Shown in pieces: positions 56,200 to 64,000 of a DNA stretch of 64,000 nt; the first letter of the stretch is position 1, and each line of letters opens with the position of its first letter. The notes beneath the pieces were generated by a model, which had not been told where the DNA came from, ran no database searches, and saw only the letters and a list, made by a program, of their open reading frames with translations. The stretch spans positions 39,287 to 103,286 of the forward strand of contig JQNW01000006.1 in NCBI GenBank assembly GCA_000761475.1, read 5' to 3'. This DNA comes from Chromohalobacter israelensis (GTDB lineage: Bacteria > Pseudomonadota > Gammaproteobacteria > Pseudomonadales > Halomonadaceae). The position numbers and the translations under genes are program-made.

Positions 56200-56248
56200 G
56201 GTATCTCCTGAATGTCGCGGCGACGCGATACGGTTGGGGACAAGGCAG

Positions 56249-56956
56249 TCAGGCGCGCGGCGCACGCTGGCCGAAAATGGCCGTGCCCAGGCGTACCCAG
56301 GTGGCCCCTTCGAGGACGGCGGCTTCCAGGTCGCCGCTCATGCCCATCGACAGGGTATCCAATGGCGCCTGGGGGTGTCGCTGGCGGAGTGACGCGAGCA
56401 GCTCGCGCAGCTCGGCGAAAGGACGTCGTTGCGTTGCCAGCTCGTCGCTCGGCGCGGGTAGTGTCATCAGACCGCGCAGCCGCAGTTGGGGGAGCGTGAC
56501 CACCACGTCGGCCAGTGCCGGCAGATCCGCCGGCGCGACGCCCGATTTGCTGGCTTCGCCGCTGACGTTGACTTGCAGGCAGACATCCAGCGGGCCCAAT
56601 GCTGGCGGGCGTTGCGCGGCGAGTCGTCGGGCGATGCGCTCGCGGTCGAGGGTATGGACCCATTGAAAGTGTTCGGCGACCGCGCGGGTCTTGTTGGATT
56701 GCAGCGGGCCGATGAAATGCCAGACGATAGCGTCCAGGTCGGCCAGCGCGGCCTGCTTGTCGAGGGCCTCCTGGACATAGTTCTCGCCGAACTCGCGCTG
56801 GCCCGCCTCGAACGCCTGGCGCACGCTCGCCGCGGGCTGCGTCTTGCTGACCGCGAGCAGGTGCGCCGAAGCCGGGTCGCGTCCCACGTTCGTCAAGGCA
56901 GTGCGCAGACGGTTGCGTGCGTCCTCGAGGGATTCGACGATGTTGACATCTGGCAT
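56249..56956 (-). CDS. yggS: YggS-family PLP homeostasis protein
   Basis: Non-catalytic pyridoxal-phosphate carrier (PLPBP/YBL036C family). The 235-residue barrel has the PLP-binding Lys in LLAVSKTQPA, the FGENYVQEA and WHFIGPLQSNK segments, and the phosphate-binding SMGMSGDLEAAV. Divergent from pilT by only 35 bases. Confidence 0.96.
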   Translation of the reverse strand: MPDVNIVESLEDARNRLRTALTNVGRDPASAHLLAVSKTQPAASVRQAFEAGQREFGENYVQEALDKQAALADLDAIVWHFIGPLQSNKTRAVAEHFQWVHTLDRERIARRLAAQRPPALGPLDVCLQVNVSGEASKSGVAPADLPALADVVVTLPQLRLRGLMTLPAPSDELATQRRPFAELRELLASLRQRHPQAPLDTLSMGMSGDLEAAVLEGATWVRLGTAIFGQRAPRA

Positions 56957-56991
56957 ACTGGGGAACCCCTGTCCGCGAGCGAGAGAAATGC

Positions 56992-58032
56992 ATGGATATT
57001 ATCGAACTGCTGGCGTTCTCGGCAAAGCAGAAGGCCTCCGACCTGCACCTGTCCGCCGGGCTGCCGCCGATGATTCGCGTCGATGGCGACATCCGCCGGC
57101 TCAACGTGCCGCCGATCGAGGATCGTGAGGTCCGCAAGCTGATCTACGCGATCATGAACGATCAGCAGCGCCGCGACTACGAAGAGGCGCTCGAGCACGA
57201 TTTCTCGTTCGATGTGCCGGGGGTGGCGCGCTTCCGCGTCAACGTCTTTCACCAGGGGCGCGGTGCCGGCGCCGTCTTCCGCACCATTCCCAGCGAGGTG
57301 CTCACTCTCGACGACCTGGAACTGGGCGAGGTATTTCGCCGTCTGTCTTCCTTGCCGCGAGGCCTGGTGCTGGTGACGGGGCCGACCGGCTCGGGCAAGA
57401 GCACGACCTTGGCGGCGATGATCGACTACGTCAACGAAAACTACTACCAGCATGTGTTGACCATCGAGGACCCGGTGGAATTCGTGCACCGCAGCAAGCG
57501 CAGCCTCGTCAATCAGCGCGAGCTTCACCGCGATACGCGCAGCTTCGCCACGGCGTTGCGTTCGGCACTGCGCGAGGATCCGGACGTGATCCTGGTCGGC
57601 GAACTGCGCGACCTGGAGACCATCCGCCTGGCGTTGACCGCCGCCGAAACCGGCCACCTGGTGTTCGGTACTCTGCACACCACGTCGGCCGCCAAGACGG
57701 TGGACCGCATCATCGATGTCTTTCCCGGCGACGAGAAAAGCATGGTGCGGTCGATGCTGTCCGAGTCGTTGCAAGGGGTGATCTCGCAGGTGCTGCTCAA
57801 GCGCGAGGGTGGCGGGCGCGTGGCGGCGCACGAGATACTCGTCGCCAGCGGCGCGGTGCGAAACCTGATACGCGAAAACAAGCTGGCGCAGATGTACTCC
57901 TCGATCCAGACCGGCGGTAGCCTGGGCATGCAGACTCTGGATGCGGCGCTTTCGCGGCTGGTGTCGCAGGGTATCGTTTCGCGTGCCGAGGCGCAGGCCA
58001 AGGCGAAGGACGGACGCGTGCTGGGTGTGTGA
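56992..58032 (+). CDS. pilT: Type IV pilus retraction ATPase PilT
   Basis: Hexameric ATPase that retracts type IV pili for twitching and DNA uptake. The 346-residue product has the N-terminal PAS-like domain (KQKASDLHLSAGLPP), Walker A GPTGSGKS, the Asp box VLTIEDPVEF, Walker B DPDVILVGELRDLET, the His box TGHLVFGTLHT and the PilT-specific C-terminal helices. A complete canonical protein. Confidence 0.97.
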   Translation: MDIIELLAFSAKQKASDLHLSAGLPPMIRVDGDIRRLNVPPIEDREVRKLIYAIMNDQQRRDYEEALEHDFSFDVPGVARFRVNVFHQGRGAGAVFRTIPSEVLTLDDLELGEVFRRLSSLPRGLVLVTGPTGSGKSTTLAAMIDYVNENYYQHVLTIEDPVEFVHRSKRSLVNQRELHRDTRSFATALRSALREDPDVILVGELRDLETIRLALTAAETGHLVFGTLHTTSAAKTVDRIIDVFPGDEKSMVRSMLSESLQGVISQVLLKREGGGRVAAHEILVASGAVRNLIRENKLAQMYSSIQTGGSLGMQTLDAALSRLVSQGIVSRAEAQAKAKDGRVLGV

Positions 58033-58073
58033 GCCTGGCACGAATCGAGACGCGGGGAAGGAGAACGGACGAG

Positions 58074-59231
58074 ATGACGCCGCATGAATGGCTGACGCAA
58101 CTGCTGGATATCATGCTCGACAAGCAGGCCTCCGATCTGCTCGTGTCCACGGGGGCGCCGCCGAGTCTCAAGATCGATGGCGCACTGGTCACGCTGGGAG
58201 ACAAGGCGATGTCGGTGGGGCAAGTGCGTGAACTGGTCTCGGCGGCGCTGCCTCAGGGGGTACGCGAACGCTTCGAGGCCGAGCGCGAGGCCAACTTCGC
58301 GCTCAGCGTGCCGGGCAAGGGGCGCTTTCGTGTCAGTGCTTTCTACCAGCGTAGCCAGATGGCGATGGTCGTGCGGCGCATCGCCTACGATATCCCCGAT
58401 CTGGAAAGCCTGGCCCTGCCCTCGGCGCTGGGGGAACTGGTCAATCGTCAGCGTGGCCTGGTATTCATCGTCGGCGGCACCGGAAGCGGCAAGTCGACGA
58501 CGCTGGCGTCGATGATCCAGCATCGCAACCAGACCACCGGGGGGCACGTGATCAGCATCGAGGACCCCATCGAGTACATTCACCCTCACGGGCGGGCGAT
58601 CATCAACCAGCGGGAAGTGGGCATCGATACCGAGTCCTTCGAGGTGGCGCTCAAGAATGCGCTGCGCCAGGCGCCGGACGTGATCCTGATCGGCGAGGTG
58701 CGTTCGCGCGAAGTCATGGAGCATGCCCTGACCTTTGCCGAAACCGGGCATCTGTGCCTGGCGACGCTGCATGCCAATAACGCCAACCAGGCCCTGGAGC
58801 GCATTCAGCACTTCTTTCCCAGCGAGCGCCACGAACAGGTGTGGATGGATCTTTCGCTCAACCTGCAGGCCATCGTCGCGCAGCGTCTGTTGCCTCGCGA
58901 GGATGGCGAGGGGCGGTGTGCGGCCGTCGAGGTGATGCTGCGCTCGCCGCTGATCAGCGACCTGATTCGCAAGGGAGCGATTCACGATATCAAGGAGGTC
59001 ATGCAGCGCTCACGGGATCAGGGCATGCAGACCTTCGACCAGGCCCTGTACGCGCTCTACCGGCAAGGGCGGATCAGCGAAAAGATGGCGCTGGTGCATG
59101 CCGATTCCGCCAACGACCTGCGTCTGCAAATCGCCTATGGCGATGCCGAGAGCCCGCAGCTGGCGAGGGCTGCCGATGCCGCCGAGCGCTTCACCCTGAA
59201 AGGCGATGACGAGTGGCGCGAGGATGAGTGA
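58074..59231 (+). CDS. pilU: PilT paralogue PilU
   Basis: Accessory retraction ATPase of type IV pili. I choose the ATG with AAGGAG upstream, giving 385 residues and aligning with Pseudomonas PilU; a GTG at 58029 would add 15 residues. Walker A is GGTGSGKS, and the PilU-typical EDPIEYIHPHG, NALRQAPDVILIGEVRSRE and CLATLHANNANQALERI are intact. Only five bases separate it from the convergent anmK. Confidence 0.96.
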   Translation: MTPHEWLTQLLDIMLDKQASDLLVSTGAPPSLKIDGALVTLGDKAMSVGQVRELVSAALPQGVRERFEAEREANFALSVPGKGRFRVSAFYQRSQMAMVVRRIAYDIPDLESLALPSALGELVNRQRGLVFIVGGTGSGKSTTLASMIQHRNQTTGGHVISIEDPIEYIHPHGRAIINQREVGIDTESFEVALKNALRQAPDVILIGEVRSREVMEHALTFAETGHLCLATLHANNANQALERIQHFFPSERHEQVWMDLSLNLQAIVAQRLLPREDGEGRCAAVEVMLRSPLISDLIRKGAIHDIKEVMQRSRDQGMQTFDQALYALYRQGRISEKMALVHADSANDLRLQIAYGDAESPQLARAADAAERFTLKGDDEWREDE

Positions 59232-59236
59232 GGGCT

Positions 59237-60352
59237 TCAGCCGGCGTAGAGACCGCCCAATACCCGTGGGCCGCGTGCACCCGTGACGTCGGGCAGGTTG
59301 CCGGGGAGTCCTGCCACGCGTTGATGCGCCAGCCAGGCGAAGGCGCCGGCTTCGAGCCAGTCCGGCGACCAGCCGAACCGTTCACAGGGCGTCAGCGGAA
59401 TCTCGGGCAAGTGGCGCTGTATGCGTGTCAGCAGGTCGGCGTTGTGGGCGCCTCCGCCGCAGGGGATCAGGGCGTCATAGGCAGTGGAGACGCCAGCGCT
59501 GCATTGGGTGACGCCCATGGCGATGCTGGCGGCGGTCAGCTCGGCCAGGGTCGCCTGTACGTCACAAGGGGATTCGTGCCCGCTCAAGCGTGACGTCAGC
59601 CAGTCGAGGTGAAAATGCTCGCGTCCCGTGCTCTTGGGCGGCAGGCGTGAGAAGTAGTCGTCATCGAGCAGTCGGGCGAGCAGCGCATCATCGACACGAC
59701 CGCTGGCGGCCCAGGCACCGTCGGCATCGTAGGGGTGTCCCAGGTGGCGCTGGCTCCAGGCATCCATGAGCATGTTGGCGGGACCGGTATCGAAGCCCAC
59801 CACGGGGGCAGCCTGGCCGGACGGCGGCAGTCGCGTCAGGTTGGCGATGCCGCCGAGATTGAGTACCAGGCGATAGGCCTCCGACGTGGTGAAGAGGGCA
59901 GCATGAAAGGCGGGCGCCAGAGGGGCGGCCTGGCCTCCGGCCGCCAGGTCCCGGCGCCGCAGATCGCCGACCACGGCGCACCCGGTCAGCTCGGCCAGCA
60001 GGCTGGGATTGTCGAGCTGGTAGGTATGCGCCGGCGTGGCGTTCGGGGCGTGTTCGATGGTCTGGCCGTGGCTGCCGATGGCCGTGATCGCTTCCCGGGG
60101 CGTGCCCGTTTCGAGCAGCAGGCGGTTGACCGCCTCGGCCTGGCGTTCGCAGAAGGCGGTCTCGAGGCGTGCCAGTTCGGCGAACGAAACCTCGCGTGCC
60201 AGGCAGAGTGCCAGCAGGTCATCGTGCAGCGCAGCGGAAAAGGGCAGGCCGGTGGCGCCGAGCCACTCGGGACGGCCCTCGCCGCACCGTACCAGGGCGG
60301 CGTCGATACCATCCAGGCTGGTGCCGGACATCAAGCCGATGTAAAGGGGCAT
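59237..60352 (-). CDS. anmK: Anhydro-N-acetylmuramic acid kinase
   Basis: Phosphorylates and opens anhydroMurNAc in peptidoglycan recycling. The 371-residue product has the ATP/sugar loop [15 protein letters not shown], the GSHGQTI motif, [18 protein letters not shown] and the CGGGAHN loop. Divergent from tyrS, a common pairing in gammaproteobacteria. Confidence 0.96.
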   Translation of the reverse strand: MPLYIGLMSGTSLDGIDAALVRCGEGRPEWLGATGLPFSAALHDDLLALCLAREVSFAELARLETAFCERQAEAVNRLLLETGTPREAITAIGSHGQTIEHAPNATPAHTYQLDNPSLLAELTGCAVVGDLRRRDLAAGGQAAPLAPAFHAALFTTSEAYRLVLNLGGIANLTRLPPSGQAAPVVGFDTGPANMLMDAWSQRHLGHPYDADGAWAASGRVDDALLARLLDDDYFSRLPPKSTGREHFHLDWLTSRLSGHESPCDVQATLAELTAASIAMGVTQCSAGVSTAYDALIPCGGGAHNADLLTRIQRHLPEIPLTPCERFGWSPDWLEAGAFAWLAHQRVAGLPGNLPDVTGARGPRVLGGLYAG

Positions 60353-60452
60353 GCTGGTCTCCGTATGCCAGGGTCGCGCTCAACCGTCGACGATGAGTCA
60401 TGCTAACATCCCCGCTTATTGCCCAAACCACCCTTTTTCGGAGAAGGATACG

Positions 60453-61649
60453 ATGACCGATGTCGCTGATGCGCTGGCGCTGCTCAAGCGCGGGACCCAT
60501 GAAATCCTGCTGGAGGACGAGCTGGTAAAGAAGCTCGAGTCCGGCCGCAAGCTGCGTATCAAGGCAGGCTTCGATCCCACCGCGCCGGATTTGCATCTCG
60601 GGCATAGCGTCCTGTTGACCAAGATGCGCCAGTTTCAGGAGCTGGGCCATCAGGTAGTGTTCTTGATCGGCGATTTCACCGGGCGTATCGGTGACCCCAC
60701 GGGGAAAAACGTCACGCGCAAGCCGCTGACCGAGGCGGAGGTCAAGGCGAATGCCGAGACCTACAAGGAGCAGGTGTTCAAGATCCTCGACCCGGCGCTG
60801 ACCGAGGTACGTTTCAATGCCGAATGGATGAGCAAGCTCTCCGCGGCCGACATGATCGAGCTGGCGGCGCAGTCCACCGTGGCGCGCATGCTGGAACGCG
60901 ATGATTTCGAGAAGCGCTATACCGCCAATCAATCGATCTCCATCCACGAGTTCCTCTACCCATTGGTTCAGGGCTACGACTCGGTCGCACTCGAGGCCGA
61001 CATCGAGCTGGGCGGCACCGACCAGAAGTTCAACCTGCTGATGGGCCGCGAGATCCAGAAGCACTTCGGCCAGGCGCCGCAGGTGGTCATGACCATGCCG
61101 TTGCTGGAAGGACTGGATGGCGTCCAGAAGATGTCCAAGTCATTGGGGAATTACGTGGGTGTCGATGACACTCCCGGCGTGATGTTCAACAAGCTGGTGT
61201 CGATGCCGGACAGCCTGATGTGGCGTTACTTCGAATTGCTGTCACTGAAGTCCAACGACGAGATAGAGGAGATCCGTCGTTCCATCGAGTCAGGCGCCAA
61301 TCCGCGTGATATCAAGATGGAGTTGGCACGGGAACTGATCGCCCGTTATCACGGCGAAGAAGCCGCCGCCAACGCGCACAAGTCCGCGGGCAACCAGCTG
61401 GCCGAGGGCGAGCTGCCGGATGACCTGCCGGACGTCGAGGTGGCGTTCGAGGGTGAGCAGGCCCCCATCGCGGCGGTGCTCAACCGCTCAGGGCTGACCA
61501 ATAACAGCGCCCAGGCCAAGGACATGCTCAGTAACGGACGCGTCAAGGTCGATGGGGAAGTGGTCGCCAAGGATGCCATGCTCGCCACGGGGCAGCGTTA
61601 TGTCATTCAGGCCGGCAAGAAGCGCTACGCGCGAGTGACGCTCGTCTGA
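60453..61649 (+). CDS. tyrS: Tyrosyl-tRNA synthetase
   Basis: Charges tRNA-Tyr. The ATG after GGAGAAGGA gives 398 residues. HIGH motif in [15 protein letters not shown] in [12 protein letters not shown], and the C-terminal S4 RNA-binding domain ([20 protein letters not shown]). The motif details fit the TyrZ-like branch seen in Pseudomonas. The rRNA operon follows. Confidence 0.97.
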   Translation: MTDVADALALLKRGTHEILLEDELVKKLESGRKLRIKAGFDPTAPDLHLGHSVLLTKMRQFQELGHQVVFLIGDFTGRIGDPTGKNVTRKPLTEAEVKANAETYKEQVFKILDPALTEVRFNAEWMSKLSAADMIELAAQSTVARMLERDDFEKRYTANQSISIHEFLYPLVQGYDSVALEADIELGGTDQKFNLLMGREIQKHFGQAPQVVMTMPLLEGLDGVQKMSKSLGNYVGVDDTPGVMFNKLVSMPDSLMWRYFELLSLKSNDEIEEIRRSIESGANPRDIKMELARELIARYHGEEAAANAHKSAGNQLAEGELPDDLPDVEVAFEGEQAPIAAVLNRSGLTNNSAQAKDMLSNGRVKVDGEVVAKDAMLATGQRYVIQAGKKRYARVTLV

Positions 61650-61668
61650 AGGTTTCGTGCACGATTCG

Positions 61669-61718
61669 GTTATCCACATGCCGTTGGCGAGGCGGCACGA
61701 CGGGCGGGTGTGGATAAC
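61669..61718. promoter_or_regulatory. Pair of inverted consensus DnaA boxes
   Basis: TTATCCACA at 61670-61678 and TGTGGATAA at 61709-61717 are perfect consensus DnaA 9-mers in opposite orientation, 30 bases apart, extended to a 10-bp inverted repeat. An inner TGCCG/CGGCA lies between. It also serves as a possible hairpin after tyrS. It precedes the first rRNA promoter candidate by about 30 bases. Confidence 0.6.
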
Positions 61719-61746
61719 GCGATGAGCGCAGGAGGCGAAAAACCCC

Positions 61747-61775
61747 TTGCGTTCACGGCGGCGGATCCGTAAAGT
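61747..61775 (+). promoter_or_regulatory. Weak upstream rRNA promoter candidate (P0)
   Basis: TTGCGT and TAAAGT with a 17-base spacer. The sequence resembles P1 and P2 in layout but its -35 is poor. Confidence 0.3.
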
Positions 61776-61876
61776 ACGCATCCGCTGCCGGCGACGGACC
61801 TCGTGGCCAGCGGTGAAAGAGGTTCGCAAGTGACTGACTTGCTTGAGGTTTTCAGGTTCGCCTCGAATAATCTCGC

Positions 61877-61904
61877 TTGACAGTCGCGCCGGTTTCGGTA
61901 AAAT
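61877..61904 (+). promoter_or_regulatory. rRNA promoter P1
   Basis: TTGACA and TAAAAT with a 16-base spacer, followed by a GCGC discriminator typical of stringently controlled rRNA promoters. Confidence 0.87.
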
Positions 61905-61979
61905 GCGCACCTCTCGAGTCGCCACTCATCGCACGGATGTTCGGATGCGGTGACGGATTGTCCCGACAGGCATGTTGCC

Positions 61980-62007
61980 TTGACAATCACGGCGGTATCG
62001 GTAGAAT
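61980..62007 (+). promoter_or_regulatory. rRNA promoter P2
   Basis: TTGACA and TAGAAT with a 16-base spacer, 103 bases downstream of P1. The two share a similar spacer sequence, suggesting duplication. Confidence 0.8.
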
Positions 62008-62043
62008 ACGCCTTCCTCGTTAGGCGCTTCGGCGAAAACGAGA

Positions 62044-62056
62044 TGCTCTTTAACAA
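62044..62056 (+). promoter_or_regulatory. rRNA antitermination boxA
   Basis: TGCTCTTTAACAA is identical to the E. coli rrn leader boxA, recognised by NusB-S10 in the antitermination complex. Confidence 0.88.
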
Positions 62057-62059
62057 GTC

Positions 62060-62091
62060 GATCAGGTAATTCATGTGGGCGCTTGCCCGGG
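62060..62091 (+). repeat. 16S processing stem, 5' arm
   Basis: This arm is complementary, with few mismatches, to the segment after the 16S gene (63766-63798). The two form the long stem cut by RNase III to free pre-16S rRNA. Confidence 0.82.
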
Positions 62092-62209
62092 ATAGGGGTG
62101 CCAGTCACGACCTATCAAGGCAAGCGACTCGTCAGAGACCTTCGGGTCTTTTTGAGAACGTTTTGGTCTTGAACCAAGTTTGGTCCGCTCAACGGACTAT
62201 CAGACTTTC

Positions 62210-63746
<1,537 letters not shown>

Positions 63747-63765
63747 AACGACGGTGCACACCCTG

Positions 63766-63798
63766 CCCGGGTAAGCGCTCACAATGAATTACCTGATC
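63766..63798 (+). repeat. 16S processing stem, 3' arm
   Basis: Complement of 62060-62091 (for example AATTACCTGATC against GATCAGGTAATT), forming the RNase III stem around 16S rRNA. Confidence 0.82.
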
Positions 63799-63843
63799 GA
63801 AGCAGAGCAACGACTGTTTGGGTCCTGGACCCAGTGGTAAGCC

Positions 63844-63907
63844 GGGTCTGGTGCCAGTTGGTTAGAGCGCACCCCCTGACCTTAATGGAAAGGAGGGTGA
63901 GGTCGGC
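63844..63907 (+). pseudogene. Degenerate tRNA-Ile-like remnant in the 16S-23S spacer
   Basis: The segment repeats the 5' half of the adjacent tRNA-Ile: GGGTCTG, then CAGTTGGTTAGAGCGCACCC, and GGGTGAGGTCGGC. The anticodon stem CACCC/GGGTG is kept, but the 7-base loop is replaced by a 20-base loop without the GAT anticodon, and the T-arm and acceptor 3' side are missing. A perfect palindrome GGTCGGCCGACC follows. It cannot be a working tRNA as read. Confidence 0.7.
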
Positions 63908-63945
63908 CGACCGAGTGCCACAGGCTTAGCAGTTAGCATGGTGCT

Positions 63946-64000
<55 letters not shown>

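Overview
The window is a dense, GC-rich chromosomal segment from a gammaproteobacterium. The best fit is a moderately halophilic member of the Halomonadaceae (Chromohalobacter/Halomonas type). This rests on gene content and order: a Pseudomonas-like dapB-carA-carB-greA block, a dksA-gluQ-cbrB-pcnB-folK-panBCD block, a betaine-type binding protein, and acidic protein tails. No database search was possible, so the genus is an inference.

Layout. 1-8.5 kb: the 3' part of an NCS2 purine permease, a YbiO-type mechanosensitive channel, two small zinc-ribbon proteins, a glycine betaine/proline-type binding protein, ssrA with smpB, ratA with its RnfH-family partner, bamE and fur. 8.5-14.5 kb: recN under a clear LexA box, then grpE, dnaK and dnaJ, with separate sigma32 promoters before grpE and dnaK. 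14.5-19 kb: an accessory island with a DMT exporter, a three-gene FecCD-type iron-complex ABC importer and a divergent DUF2218 gene. 19-41 kb: a long collinear housekeeping run: dapB, a structured car leader, carA-carB-greA, yhbY, rlmE-ftsH-folP-glmM-tpiA-secG, tRNA-Leu, initiator tRNA, and rimP-nusA-infB-rbfA-truB-rpsO-pnp. 41-44 kb: an acyltransferase-3 membrane protein and an acetyl-CoA acetyltransferase. 44-48 kb, minus strand: pcnB-folK-panB-panC-panD. 48-52 kb: the regulator cbrB, gluQ and dksA. 52-61.7 kb: sfsA, metX-metW, yggT-proC-yggS, pilT-pilU, anmK and tyrS. 61.7-64 kb: an rRNA operon start with paired DnaA boxes, tandem promoters, boxA, 16S rRNA, a tRNA-Ile-like remnant and the 5' part of tRNA-Ile(GAT).

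The most notable feature is the protein-free stretch between cbrB and pcnB. On the minus strand it holds a textbook sigma54 promoter (GG-N10-GC), a consensus IHF site and upstream TGTTAC/GTAACA hexamers. These are followed by about 500 nt carrying nine A-rich CA-motif tracts (AACAACAA type), several of them displayed in loops of GC-rich hairpins, and ending at a hairpin terminator. Position, promoter class and motif content match the CrcZ carbon-catabolite-repression decoy RNA of Pseudomonas. The sensor kinase gene cbrA, which separates gluQ from cbrB in Pseudomonas, is absent here, and the CbrB receiver has Asn in place of a conserved acidic residue. Together these suggest a CrcZ-like Hfq-titrating system in Halomonadaceae that is wired differently at its input.

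Other signals worth attention are the two-hairpin carA leader, the U1-U72 mismatch in the initiator tRNA, the inverted DnaA boxes ahead of the rRNA promoters, and the broken tRNA-Ile copy in the rRNA spacer.
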